Below are positions 33,142-42,254 of a stretch of DNA of 64,000 nucleotides, in pieces; position 1 is the first letter of the stretch, and each line of letters begins with the position of its first letter. Source of the DNA: Kribbella pittospori (GTDB taxonomy: Bacteria; Actinomycetota; Actinomycetes; Propionibacteriales; Kribbellaceae); the NCBI RefSeq assembly GCF_004331465.1, contig NZ_SJKB01000009.1, forward strand, positions 186,001 to 250,000. The letters run 5' to 3'. The notes under the pieces were generated by a model. The model saw nothing but the letters and a program-made list of their open reading frames with translations, was not told where the DNA came from and searched no databases. The position numbers and the translations under genes were made by a program.

Positions 33142-35970
33142 ATGAACAAGCTTGGCTTAGGGTCGGTGGGTGTGACGGATGACCTGAGCTATGTCGAGGA
33201 CTTTGCCCCCGGTGCGGGCGTACTTCCCCCGCGGGCCTGGCTGGACGACGACGCGGAGCGGATCCCGCTCAGCGGGGACTGGAGCTTCCGGCTGTCCCCG
33301 AGCGTGGCCGACGCCCCCGACGACCTGAAGGACCCGGACACCACTGGGTGGGACACCATCGCGGTCCCCGGGCACTGGCAACTCAGCGGGTACGGCGCCC
33401 CGGCGTACACGAACGTGGTCTATCCGTTCCCGCTCGAGCCGCCGTACGTGCCGACGGACAACCCGACCGGTGACTACGTCCGGACCGTGACGATCCCGGC
33501 GGACTGGTCCGGTTCGCGGGTGGTGCTGCGGTTCGAGGGCGTCGACTCGCGGTTCGCCGTCCACGTGAACGGCACGATGGTCGGCTGGTCGTCGGGGTCG
33601 CGGCTGCCGTCGGAGTTCGACCTGACCGAATTGGTTGCTCCGGGCAAGGAAGCGCGGATCGCCGTCCGGGTGCACCAGTGGTCGGCCGGCAGCTACGTCG
33701 AGGACCAGGACATGTGGTGGTTGTCCGGGATCTTCCGCGAGGTGAATCTGCTCGCGTTCAAGACCGGTGCTCCCACCGATGTCTTCGTGAAGGCTGCCTG
33801 GGATCACATCGACGGCGCAGGCACGCTGCTGGTCGAGTCCGACGTACCGGGCACGGTGTCGGTGCCTGAGTTGGGACTGGAGTTGCCGACCGGCCAGCAC
33901 ACCCGGATCGAGAGTGTGCAGCCGTGGAGTGCCGAGGTGCCGCGGTTGTACGACGGTGTGCTGCGGACCGACGGTGGTGAGGTGCGGCTGCGAATCGGGT
34001 TCCGGACGGTCGCGATCGTCGACGGCGTACTCGAGGTCAACGGCAACCGGGTGCTGTTCAACGGCGTCAACCGGCACGAGTTCCACCCCGACCGCGGTCG
34101 CGCGCTGACCGAGCAGGACATGCTGGACGACGTACTGCTGATGAAGCGGGCCGGCATCAACGCGGTCCGGACCAGCCACTACCCGCCGCACCCGCACTTC
34201 CTGTCGCTGTGCGACGAGTACGGCCTGTACGTGATCGACGAGTGCGATCTGGAGACGCACGGGTTCGGGTACGAGCCGGAGCCGCCGAAGCTGCCGAACC
34301 CGGTGATGGACCCGCGGTTCCGCGACGATCTCGTCGCGCGGATGGCGCGCACCGTACACCGGGACAAGAACCACCCGTCGATCATCATCTGGTCACTCGG
34401 GAACGAGTGCGGCATGGGCGAGAACCTGCGCGCGATGTACGACCTGGCGAAGGAACTCGACCCGTCCCGGCCGGTGCACTACGAGCGCGACACCGAGGCG
34501 GAGTTCGTCGACATCTACTCGCGGATGTACACCTCGCCGGAGGGGTGTGCGGAGATCGGGGCGGACACGTCGCTGTACCGGAATCTGCCGTTCATCCTGT
34601 GCGAGTACGGGCACGCGATGGGGAACGGGCCGGGTGGGTTGCTCGACTACCGCGAGGTGTTCGACAAGTACCCGCGCTGCCAGGGCGGCTTCATCTGGGA
34701 GTGGATCGACCACGGGATCCGGACCACGATCGACGGACGCGAGATCTACGCGTACGGCGGTGACTTCGGCGAGACGATCCACGACGGGAACTTCGTCTGC
34801 GACGGGCTGCTGTTCCCGGACCGGACGCCGTCGCCGGGCATGCTCGAGTACATCAAGGTGATCGAGCCGCTGCGGATTGTTGCTGATGGCAACGGCGGGG
34901 TATCGGTGACCAGCCGGTACGAGGTGCTGGACACCAGCCACCTGACGTTCCGGATGGTGATGGAGGTCGCGGGTGAGCGCGTCGGGGAAGGCACCTTGCC
35001 GGTGCCGGTGCTTGCGCCGGGTGAGACCGCCACGGTCGTGCTGCCGCCGGGCGTGCACAAGCGGGTCGACGGGGGGGAGTCCGAGATCTGGGTGACGGTG
35101 ACTGCTGAGCTCAGCGAGGCGACTTCCTGGGCGGCTGCCGGTCACCGGATCGCCTGGGGCCAGATCCGGCTGGACGAGCCGGCTCTCCGGTCTGATCTTC
35201 CTTCAGGTGTGCCTGCCACCAATGTGACTGCCGGCGTTGGTGGGATCGGCTTTGGGGATGTTCGGAACGCTCGGCTGGATGTTTGGCGGGCGCCGATCGA
35301 CAACGACGCGAATCCAGGGGTTGCGGACGCGTGGCGTGAGCAGGGGCTGCATCGGGTGCAGCACCGGATCGTGTCGCAGGGCGAACGTGATGGTGCCTGG
35401 GAGATCGTCACCCGGACCGCGCCGCCGCAACTGCAGTGGGGTCTCGTCAGCACCTGGCGCTGGACGGCTGTCGACGGTGCGGTCGTTCTCGAGCTGAACG
35501 TCGTACCCGAAGGCCAGTTCCCGGAGGTGCTGCCGCGGCTCGGCATCACGTTCGAGCTGCCGAAGGTGGAGCGGGTCGAGTGGTTCGGCACCGGCCCCAA
35601 CGAGGCGTACGTCGACACCCGCGAGGCCGCCGCGGTCGGCAAGTACTCGGCCACGGTCGCCGAACTGCAGACGCCGTACGTCCGCCCCCAGGAGAACGGC
35701 CACCGCATCGACACCCGCTGGGCCACCCTCGGCGGCCTCCGCATCGAAGCGCTCGGCGCCCTCTTCGGCCTCACCGTCCGCGACTGGACCACCCAGGCAC
35801 TGGAGACCGCCAAACACACCGCAGACCTCACCCCCGGCGACACCACCTACGTCACCCTCGACATCGCCCAAACCGGCGTAGGCACAGCCGCCTGCGGCCC
35901 AGCCCTCCCAGACCGGGACAAACTCAAAACCGCCCCCGCCACCCTCACCCTCCGCTTCACCACCGCGTAG
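33142..35970 (+). CDS. Beta-galactosidase, glycoside hydrolase family 2 (LacZ type)
   Basis: A 942-residue LacZ-type enzyme without a signal peptide, so cytoplasmic. A sugar-binding jelly-roll domain (about 40-210, VPGHWQLSGYGAPAYTN) is followed by an Ig-like domain, the catalytic barrel and the C-terminal small-chain domain. The acid/base is Glu422 in WSLGNECGMG and the nucleophile Glu488 in ILCEYGHAMGNG; SHYPPHPHFLSLCDEYGLYV is also diagnostic. The start ATG has no clear ribosome-binding site; a GTG at 33172 is the alternative. It is followed by a long hairpin and converges with the MocR gene. Confidence 0.93.
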   Translation: MNKLGLGSVGVTDDLSYVEDFAPGAGVLPPRAWLDDDAERIPLSGDWSFRLSPSVADAPDDLKDPDTTGWDTIAVPGHWQLSGYGAPAYTNVVYPFPLEPPYVPTDNPTGDYVRTVTIPADWSGSRVVLRFEGVDSRFAVHVNGTMVGWSSGSRLPSEFDLTELVAPGKEARIAVRVHQWSAGSYVEDQDMWWLSGIFREVNLLAFKTGAPTDVFVKAAWDHIDGAGTLLVESDVPGTVSVPELGLELPTGQHTRIESVQPWSAEVPRLYDGVLRTDGGEVRLRIGFRTVAIVDGVLEVNGNRVLFNGVNRHEFHPDRGRALTEQDMLDDVLLMKRAGINAVRTSHYPPHPHFLSLCDEYGLYVIDECDLETHGFGYEPEPPKLPNPVMDPRFRDDLVARMARTVHRDKNHPSIIIWSLGNECGMGENLRAMYDLAKELDPSRPVHYERDTEAEFVDIYSRMYTSPEGCAEIGADTSLYRNLPFILCEYGHAMGNGPGGLLDYREVFDKYPRCQGGFIWEWIDHGIRTTIDGREIYAYGGDFGETIHDGNFVCDGLLFPDRTPSPGMLEYIKVIEPLRIVADGNGGVSVTSRYEVLDTSHLTFRMVMEVAGERVGEGTLPVPVLAPGETATVVLPPGVHKRVDGGESEIWVTVTAELSEATSWAAAGHRIAWGQIRLDEPALRSDLPSGVPATNVTAGVGGIGFGDVRNARLDVWRAPIDNDANPGVADAWREQGLHRVQHRIVSQGERDGAWEIVTRTAPPQLQWGLVSTWRWTAVDGAVVLELNVVPEGQFPEVLPRLGITFELPKVERVEWFGTGPNEAYVDTREAAAVGKYSATVAELQTPYVRPQENGHRIDTRWATLGGLRIEALGALFGLTVRDWTTQALETAKHTADLTPGDTTYVTLDIAQTGVGTAACGPALPDRDKLKTAPATLTLRFTTA

Positions 35971-35980
35971 CGCCTCGACG

Positions 35981-36068
35981 CGGACCGGCAGGCCATTACA
36001 AGGACGCATCCGAGCGGCTCCCGCGCTCGGGTACCGCCAGGTGCGCCTTGTGATGGCCTGGCCGTCCG
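35981..36068. repeat. 88-base long imperfect hairpin between convergent genes
   Basis: The segment CGGACCGGCAGGCCAT, ACAAGG and CGCA on the left pairs, with few mismatches, with TGCG, CCTTGT and ATGGCCTGGCCGTCCG on the right. An inner stem is CCGAGCG/CGCTCGG (near 36010-36030). It lies 10 bases after the GH2 stop and could be a bidirectional terminator or a palindromic repeat element. The rest of the gap to 36180 shows nothing else. Confidence 0.55.
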
Positions 36069-36180
36069 CCGTGGAGCCCGGACCTGTGCCACTCAGCAAG
36101 CTGGTGCCCCTCGCGCGGTTCACGCTCAGCTGCGGGCCGGCGACAGCCGAATCACCTGGTTGGTGAGTGCTGCAGGTGCG

Positions 36181-37605
36181 TCAGATGGCGATGGCTGGTC
36201 GGGGGTATACGCGGTCGGCTGGGGGGTGGTACGTGGACCAGGCTGTGGTCAGGCGGGTTACTGCTTCGGTGAGGTCGGCTGGGCGGGCTCGGAAGTGGAG
36301 GCGGAGGTAGGGGTCGGCGGCGCCGGTGATGTCCAGGCCGGCGCCGGGGAGGATGGCCAGGCCTTGGCGGAGGGCGGACTGGGCGAAGGAGTTGCCGTCG
36401 CCGTGGGGGAGGCGGGCCCAGAGGGTCTGGCCGCCGCGGACGGTGGGGACGTACCAGGTCGGGAGGTGTTCGGCCAGGAGAGCATGCAGGTGGTCGTGGC
36501 GGGCTTGGAGGTCGTGAGCCAGGCCGAGGTCGTCGAGCTGAGTGACCAGGTGTGCGGCGGCGAGTTGGGTCGGGACGTTGCCGCCCAGGTCGTGGACGGC
36601 GCGGACGCGGGCCAGGCGGGTGATCAGTGGAGCCGGTCCGCGGATCCAGCCGATACGGAGTCCGCCCCAGATGCTCTTGCTCAGCGAACCGACCGAGATC
36701 ACCGCATCGCTGTACGCCGCCAGCGGCTTCAGCCGCGGCTCACCAGGGAAGCCGAGATCCGCAGGCACCTCGTCCTCGATCAGCGGTACGTCGGCCGCCG
36801 CAGCAGCCCGCGCCAACCGCTGCCGAGCCAGCGGAGACAGCACCGACCCAGTCGGGTTGTGGTACGTCGGAATCACATAAGCCAACGCCGGACGCCGTTC
36901 CCGCACCGCCGCCTCGAACCCCTCCAGACCAACCGGCAACCCGCGCAACACCGCGGCCTCCTCCCGGAACGCCTCTAGCGCACCCGGGTACGTCGGCGCC
37001 TCGACCAGCACTTGATCCCCAGGAGACAGCAGCGTGTGCGCCAGCAACGACAGCGCCTGCTGACCACCGTTCGACACCAGGATCTGCTCCGGCACCGTCG
37101 GTACGCCGTACTCCGCATAGCGCCGAGCGATCGCCTCCCGCAGGACCGGTACGCCGTACGGGTAGTAGCCGATGTCGCCGGTGATCCTCCCGAGCTCCGG
37201 CACGATCCGCGCGTACGCCTCCGCGACCTGCGGCGGCGGGTCCTCCGGCGCGGCGCAGATCGCGAGCAGTACGCCGTCATCGTGCGACTCCAGCGAGTCG
37301 AGGAAGATCGGGTCCACCGGCGCGTCCTCGACCGCGGCCCCAGACGGGACTCCAGCCACCCGCGTCCCACTGCCCTGGTGCCGAGTGATCCGCCCCTCAG
37401 AGCGCAGCAGTTCGTAGGCGGCAACCACCGTCGTACGCCCGACCGCCAGCGCCCCAGCCAGCGCGCGGTCCGGTGGCAGCAGCGCGCCCGGAGGGAGCTC
37501 GCCGTCGTCGATGAGTCGCCGCATCCGGGCCGCGAGCAGCACGTAGAGCGGGCCGCGGCCCGACGACCACCGCCCCAATCGCTCGCTCACCTCGATTGGT
37601 CTCAT
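36181..37605 (-). CDS. MocR-type transcription regulator (GntR helix-turn-helix plus aminotransferase domain)
   Basis: A 474-residue PLP-binding regulator. The N-terminal GntR winged helix (about 15-90) has LPPDRALAGALAVGRTTVVAAYELLR. The aminotransferase-fold domain (about 115-470) has the PLP Lys in SVGSLSKSIWGGLRIGW and the segment PTYHNPTGS. MocR proteins usually sense PLP or an amino compound and control a neighbouring metabolic or transport gene. The likely target is the divergent aminotransferase gene. ATTGG half-sites lie around the start. Although the reading frame stays open far upstream, homology begins at MRPIEVSERLGRW. Confidence 0.92.
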   Translation of the reverse strand: MRPIEVSERLGRWSSGRGPLYVLLAARMRRLIDDGELPPGALLPPDRALAGALAVGRTTVVAAYELLRSEGRITRHQGSGTRVAGVPSGAAVEDAPVDPIFLDSLESHDDGVLLAICAAPEDPPPQVAEAYARIVPELGRITGDIGYYPYGVPVLREAIARRYAEYGVPTVPEQILVSNGGQQALSLLAHTLLSPGDQVLVEAPTYPGALEAFREEAAVLRGLPVGLEGFEAAVRERRPALAYVIPTYHNPTGSVLSPLARQRLARAAAAADVPLIEDEVPADLGFPGEPRLKPLAAYSDAVISVGSLSKSIWGGLRIGWIRGPAPLITRLARVRAVHDLGGNVPTQLAAAHLVTQLDDLGLAHDLQARHDHLHALLAEHLPTWYVPTVRGGQTLWARLPHGDGNSFAQSALRQGLAILPGAGLDITGAADPYLRLHFRARPADLTEAVTRLTTAWSTYHPPADRVYPRPAIAI

Positions 37606-37630
37606 CTGCAAACCAATTGTGCCGGATTGG
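37575..37630. promoter_or_regulatory. MocR operator candidates between divergent genes
   Basis: Four ATTGG half-sites lie in 56 bases: CCAAT (37575-37579), ATTGGT (37595-37600), ACCAAT (37612-37617) and ATTGG (37626-37630). The middle two form a perfect inverted repeat with an 11-base spacer over the MocR start codon. Mixed direct and inverted half-sites are typical of MocR regulators, so autorepression and control of the aminotransferase gene are likely. Confidence 0.5.
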
Positions 37631-37668
37631 CTCTGGGGTCGCCAGGGCCGGTCCCGGACGATGGCGGC

Positions 37669-38781
37669 ATGGCCACCTTCCCGCGCAACGACATCGTGTC
37701 CCTGACCGACGAAGAGTCCCGCCATGAGCTGGGCGAGAGCTACGGACCCGACCTCCGGCTCTCCGACCTGCTCACCCCCGAGCTGGGCGACCTGGAGCTG
37801 AGCTACGGCACCGCCGCCGGCGACCTCCGGCTCCGGACCGCGATCGCCGACGCGCACGGCGTACGGCCCGATCAGGTCGTCGTCACGGTCGGCGGAATGC
37901 ATGCGATCTTCCTGCTCGCCTATCTGCTCGCGGATCACGGTGGCGAGGTCGTCACGACCGCGCCGCTGTTCCCGCTGACCCGCAACGCCTACGAATCCGT
38001 GGGTTCCGACGTCCGCGTGATCCCACTGACCTTCGACGACGGCTACCGACTGACGGCTGACGCAGTCCGCGAACGCCTTACTCCACAGACGAAACTGGTC
38101 AGCCTGACGACTCCGCAGAACCCGTCCGGGGTCGCCGTACCGCCGGAGACCCTGCGCGAGATCGTCGCCGCCATGCACGAGATCTGCCCCGACGCGTATC
38201 TGCTGGTCGACGAGACCTACCGCACCGCGTCGTACGGCGATGATCCGGTCGCGGAGACCGCGGTCCATCTTGGGCCGAAGGTGGTGACTGTGGCGTCGCT
38301 GTCGAAGTGCCACGGCGCGGCCGGGCTGCGGATCGGGTGGGTCGTCAGCACCGACGCGGATCTCGTCGATCGGCTCGTGACCGCGAAGTTCAACACGGTG
38401 GTGTCCGCATCCCCGGTGACCGAGGCGCTCGCCGTCCGCGTCTTCGAACTCGAGGACGAGATCCTCGCCGTACGACGGCCATGGCTGGCTGAAGGAATCG
38501 CAAGCACCGAGGACTGGGTGCGGGCGCACAGCGACCTGGTCGAGTGGGTCCGGCCGGACGCGGGAGCGCTGTGCACGATCCGGCTCAAGCCGCAGGTCGA
38601 CCTCGATCGATTCCGTGCCGCGACCGCTGAGCTCGGCGTACGGCTCGCCGACGGCGACTGGTTCGGCGACGACCCGCGCGTCTTCCGCCTGGGCTTCGGA
38701 TTCCCGCCGCCGGTCGAACTGAAGGCGGCACTCGACGCCTTGACGACCGCACTGCAGAGGGCTGTCGATGCCGCCGACTAA
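37669..38781 (+). CDS. Pyridoxal-phosphate-dependent aminotransferase, class I/II
   Basis: A 370-residue fold-type I enzyme. The PLP-binding Lys is in VASLSKCHGAAGLRIGW, the Asn/Pro motif is TTPQNPSG and the cofactor Asp is in LLVDETYR. It begins MATFPRNDIVSLTDEESRHE, a form common in actinobacterial aminotransferases of unknown substrate. It is divergent from the MocR regulator, which probably controls it. The start is chosen by family length; no clear Shine-Dalgarno is present. Confidence 0.88.
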   Translation: MATFPRNDIVSLTDEESRHELGESYGPDLRLSDLLTPELGDLELSYGTAAGDLRLRTAIADAHGVRPDQVVVTVGGMHAIFLLAYLLADHGGEVVTTAPLFPLTRNAYESVGSDVRVIPLTFDDGYRLTADAVRERLTPQTKLVSLTTPQNPSGVAVPPETLREIVAAMHEICPDAYLLVDETYRTASYGDDPVAETAVHLGPKVVTVASLSKCHGAAGLRIGWVVSTDADLVDRLVTAKFNTVVSASPVTEALAVRVFELEDEILAVRRPWLAEGIASTEDWVRAHSDLVEWVRPDAGALCTIRLKPQVDLDRFRAATAELGVRLADGDWFGDDPRVFRLGFGFPPPVELKAALDALTTALQRAVDAAD

Positions 38782-38941
38782 AGTGCCTGGTCGAGGGACG
38801 GCGGCACGCCTAGCGGCGCCCCAGACGCCCGCTGGCGGCGTTGTCGTCGTCGCGCAATGCTCCGCATTGCTCTCCTCCTCCGCCTTGCCAGCGAACGACT
38901 GGACCACCGCTAGTCGCACCGACGTCCCTCGACCAGGCACT
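38782..38941. repeat. 160-base palindromic element with perfect 19-base inverted ends
   Basis: AGTGCCTGGTCGAGGGACG (38782-38800) is repeated exactly inverted at 38923-38941. Pairing continues inward imperfectly (CGGCACGCCTAGCGG against CCGCTAGTCGCACCG, and CGCTGGCGGCG against CGCCTTGCCAGCG) to a central hairpin GCAATGC/GCATTGC (38854-38870). Nearly the whole element can fold on itself. It starts right at the aminotransferase stop and ends at the first base of a -10 hexamer. It contains no gene and looks like a non-autonomous palindromic repeat. Confidence 0.8.
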
Positions 38942-38946
38942 AGGCT
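38941..38946 (+). promoter_or_regulatory. -10 hexamer of leaderless MFS-tmk transcript
   Basis: TAGGCT at the right edge of the palindromic element is placed so that +1 falls exactly on the G of the GTG at 38953. No ribosome-binding site precedes that codon. Confidence 0.5.
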
Positions 38947-38952
38947 TTGGGT

Positions 38953-40938
38953 GTGCCGGAGGTATATGACCCGCTGACCGATCCCGCACCGGCGCATGAT
39001 GTGCGCGCGGTGTTGCGGATCCGGGCGTTCCGGCGGCTGTGGATCGCGTTCGGGTTGTCCAGCCTCGGCGACTGGATCGGCCTGCTGGCGCTGACCGCGA
39101 TGGCGAAGGCGTTCGCCGGTGACGACTACCAGGCGGCGAACTTCGCCATCGGCGGTGTGCTGTTCCTGCGCGTGCTGCCTGCACTGGTGATGGGACCGGT
39201 GGCCGGCTGGATCGCGGACCGGCTGGACCGGCGCTGGACGATGATCATCGGCGACCTGGTCCGGGCCGCGTTCTTCGTCAGCATCCCGATCGTCGGCACC
39301 CTCACCTGGGTGCTGGTGGCAACGGTGCTGATCGAGATCGTGAGTCTGATCTGGGGCCCGGCCAAGGACGCCAGCGTGCCCAACCTGGTGCCCCGGCACC
39401 GGCTCGAGGCGGCCAACCAGATCAGCCTGATCACGACGTACGGGACCGCTCTGCCGGCCGCGATCATCTTCACCGCGATCACCCTCGTCTTCCGCTGGGC
39501 CGGCGATTTCGCCGTCGACCTGGCCGTGTACGTGAACGCCGCGACCTTCGTGATCTCGGCCCTCGCGATCGTCTCGGTCGCGGAGATCGGCCGCGCGGTG
39601 CACGAGCACGAGGACCACCCGACGCTGTGGCGGACCATGGTCGAGGGCTGGTCCTACGTCACCGGTACGCCGGTGGTCCGCGGGCTGGTGGTCGGCATCT
39701 CCGGGGCGTTCGCCGCTGGTGCGGTGGTCATCGGCCTCGGCCGCACGTACGTCGAGGACCTCGGCGCCGGCGATCCCGGGTACGGCGTGCTCTTCGGTGC
39801 TGTCTTCGGCGGCCTCGCCCTCGGCATGGGGTTCGGGCCGCGGCTGTTCTCCGGACTGTCCCGGCGCCGGCTGTTCGCGGCCGGGCTGGTCGGGTCCGGG
39901 ATCTGCCTGACCGGACTGGCCTTGATCCAGCAGATCGAGATCGCCACCATGATCGCGATCCTGCTCGGGTTCTGTGCCGGTGCGTCCTGGGTCTCCGGGT
40001 ACACGCTGCTCGGTCTCGAGGTGCCGGACGCAGTTCGCGGGCGGACCTTCGCCTTCGTGCAATCCGCCGTACGCACAGTGCTTGCGGTGACACTGGCGAT
40101 CGCGCCGTTCGCCGCCGGTGCGATCGGCCGGCACACGTACTCGATCGGAGGCAAGTCGGCCACCTACAACGGTGCCTCGATGACGATGCTGATCGCCGCG
40201 ATCGTGGCCGGGGTGATCGGCCTGATCGCGTGGCGGCAGATGGACGACCGACCGGGCGTCCCGTTCTGGCGTGACGTCCGGCGCAGCTTCGGCAAGACTC
40301 CAGGTGTGTATCCGACGACCGGCCTGTTCATCGCGCTCGAAGGTGGCGAGGGCGCGGGGAAGTCGACCCAGTCCGCGCTGCTGGTGGAGTGGCTGAAGGA
40401 GCACGGCCAGCAGGTCCTGCTCACCCGCGAGCCCGGCGCGACCTACCTCGGCAAGACGCTGCGGCAGATCGTGCTGGACCCGGCCACCGGCGACATCTCA
40501 CACCGGGCCGAGGCGCTCATCTACGCCGCCGACAAGGCCGAGCACGTGGACTCGGTGATCAAACCCGCACTCAAGGCGGGCGCGGTCGTCATCACCGACC
40601 GGTACGTCGACTCCGCCCTGGCCTACCAGGGATCCGGGCGCGATCTGGACCTGTCCGAGGTGGAGCGCGTCAACCGCTGGGCGACCGACGACCTGCGGCC
40701 GAACCTGACCATCCTGCTCGACCTGCCACCGCGGAGCGGCCTCGGCCGGTTCGCCGAACGGGACCGGATCGAGGCGCAGTCGCACGACTTCCACGAGCGG
40801 GTCCGCAACGCGTTCCTCGAGCTCGCGGCCGCGGAGCCGCAGCACTACCTGATCCTCGACGCCACCCTGGACCGCGAGGACATCGCCCAGCAGATTAGAG
40901 CCCGACTCCAGCCAATGCTCCCGAAGGTGGACCTATGA
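38953..40938 (+). CDS. tmk: Fusion of MFS-type membrane domain and thymidylate kinase
   Basis: A 661-residue two-domain protein. The N-terminal 430 residues form about 12 hydrophobic segments of an MFS transporter (RLWIAFGLSSLGDWIGLLAL, GPVAGWIADRLDRRWTMIIG). The C-terminal 210 residues are a complete dTMP kinase: P-loop FIALEGGEGAGKST (about residue 460), TREPGAT, ITDRYVDSALAYQG and a lid region EAQSHDFHERV. The kinase makes dTDP for DNA synthesis. A similar fusion is known in Streptomyces (SCO3542, from memory). The stop overlaps the holB start as ATGA. The membrane part may transport something related or only tether the kinase. Confidence 0.92.
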   Translation: MPEVYDPLTDPAPAHDVRAVLRIRAFRRLWIAFGLSSLGDWIGLLALTAMAKAFAGDDYQAANFAIGGVLFLRVLPALVMGPVAGWIADRLDRRWTMIIGDLVRAAFFVSIPIVGTLTWVLVATVLIEIVSLIWGPAKDASVPNLVPRHRLEAANQISLITTYGTALPAAIIFTAITLVFRWAGDFAVDLAVYVNAATFVISALAIVSVAEIGRAVHEHEDHPTLWRTMVEGWSYVTGTPVVRGLVVGISGAFAAGAVVIGLGRTYVEDLGAGDPGYGVLFGAVFGGLALGMGFGPRLFSGLSRRRLFAAGLVGSGICLTGLALIQQIEIATMIAILLGFCAGASWVSGYTLLGLEVPDAVRGRTFAFVQSAVRTVLAVTLAIAPFAAGAIGRHTYSIGGKSATYNGASMTMLIAAIVAGVIGLIAWRQMDDRPGVPFWRDVRRSFGKTPGVYPTTGLFIALEGGEGAGKSTQSALLVEWLKEHGQQVLLTREPGATYLGKTLRQIVLDPATGDISHRAEALIYAADKAEHVDSVIKPALKAGAVVITDRYVDSALAYQGSGRDLDLSEVERVNRWATDDLRPNLTILLDLPPRSGLGRFAERDRIEAQSHDFHERVRNAFLELAAAEPQHYLILDATLDREDIAQQIRARLQPMLPKVDL

Positions 40939-42137
40939 GTGTGTGGGACGACCTCGTCGGGCAGGAGCCGGCGATCGCCGTACTCAAGAAGGCTGTGGCC
41001 GGGGCCGAGGCCGGCATGCGCGGGGAGACGGGCGCGGCGGTGGCCGGGATGACGCATGCCTGGCTGATCACCGGGCCGCCCGGATCCGGCCGATCGAACG
41101 CCGGGCGTGCGTTCGCGGCCGCCCTGCAGTGTGCGAACCAGGGCTGTGGCGAGTGCAACGAGTGCCGTACGGCGCTCAGCGGTGCGCACCCGGATGTGTC
41201 GCTGATCCGCACCGAGCTGCTGTCGATCCGGGTCAGCGAGATCCGCGAACTGGTCCGCCGGGCCGCGATGAGTCCGACCCAGGGCCGCTGGCAGGTGATG
41301 GTGGTCGAGGACGCGGACCGGCTGACCGAGCAGGCCGCAGACGCGTTGCTGAAGAGCATCGAGGAGCCGGCGCCACGGACGGTCTGGGTGCTGTGCGCAC
41401 CGACCGTGGAGGACGTCGTACCGACGATCCGGTCGCGGTGCCGGTTGCTGGTGCTACGGACGCCTCCGGTGGCCGCGGTGGCGGAGATGCTGACGAGCAA
41501 GCTTGGGGTGGATGCGGAGCTCGCCGGGTTCGCGGCGCGGGCCGCGCAGGGGCACATTGGCCGGGCCCGGGCGCTGGCGCGGGACGAGCAGGTGCGGGAG
41601 CGCCGTACGAAGGTGCTCGAGGTTCCGTTCGCGCTGCGTGACATCGGAGCGTGCCTGAAGTCGGCGCAGCAGTTGGTCGACGCGGCCAAGGAAGAGTCCA
41701 AGGCGAGCGCCGAGAAGGTCGACGAGAAGGAACGGACCGAGCTCGAGCAGGCGCTCGGCGTCGGCACCAAGGGCGCTCGGCCCCGCGAGGCGGGCGCCGC
41801 GATCAAGGAGCTCGAGGAGCAGCAGAAGGCTCGGGCGAAGCGCTGGGAACGCGACGTGCTGGACCGGTCACTGGTCGACCTGATCGCGCTCTACCGGGAC
41901 GTGCTGGTTGTGCAGACCCACGCCGGCGCCGAGCTGATCAACGCCGAACTCAGTCGCCCGATCGAGCAGCTGGCAGCCCGGACCACACCTGAGCAGACGC
42001 TGCACCGGATCGACGCCTTGTCAGGCTGCCGGGAGGCGATCGTGACGAACGTCGCTCCGCTGATGGCGCTGGAAGCGGTCATGATCGCGCTGTTCGAGGG
42101 CTCGGCCAGCCCGTTCGTGAGACTGGCGTCCGACTAG
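40935..42137 (+). CDS. holB: DNA polymerase III delta' subunit
   Basis: A 400-residue clamp-loader subunit. It has the AAA+ fold with a P-loop GPPGSGRSNAG, where the usual catalytic Lys is replaced by Arg (GSGRS); delta' subunits do not hydrolyse ATP, so this is expected. A zinc-site Cys cluster is present (CANQGCGECNECRTAL, about residues 66-81). The sensor-type segment is VVEDADRLTEQAADALLKSIEEP. A charged insertion (about 245-310, rich in Glu/Lys) precedes the C-terminal domain. It overlaps the tmk fusion gene by 4 bases, so the two replication genes are coupled. Confidence 0.95.
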   Translation: MSVWDDLVGQEPAIAVLKKAVAGAEAGMRGETGAAVAGMTHAWLITGPPGSGRSNAGRAFAAALQCANQGCGECNECRTALSGAHPDVSLIRTELLSIRVSEIRELVRRAAMSPTQGRWQVMVVEDADRLTEQAADALLKSIEEPAPRTVWVLCAPTVEDVVPTIRSRCRLLVLRTPPVAAVAEMLTSKLGVDAELAGFAARAAQGHIGRARALARDEQVRERRTKVLEVPFALRDIGACLKSAQQLVDAAKEESKASAEKVDEKERTELEQALGVGTKGARPREAGAAIKELEEQQKARAKRWERDVLDRSLVDLIALYRDVLVVQTHAGAELINAELSRPIEQLAARTTPEQTLHRIDALSGCREAIVTNVAPLMALEAVMIALFEGSASPFVRLASD

Positions 42138-42254
42138 GGCGCGGTCGTGGCGTCCGGTTAGCGGGCGGCCGATGTAACACCGAGACCGGCGAGTCCGATG
42201 ACTGGGTGTCCGGGCAAAACAGAACGCTCGGCAGTTTTGCTTGAACGGACCAAC

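Noticed and set aside
36181..40404. A 1407-codon open frame on the minus strand covering the MocR gene, the aminotransferase and half of the MFS-tmk gene
   Set aside because: Only the last 474 codons (from 37605) encode a recognisable protein. The rest is antisense to two clear genes and has the Arg/Gly/Asp/His-rich make-up of GC-rich shadow frames.
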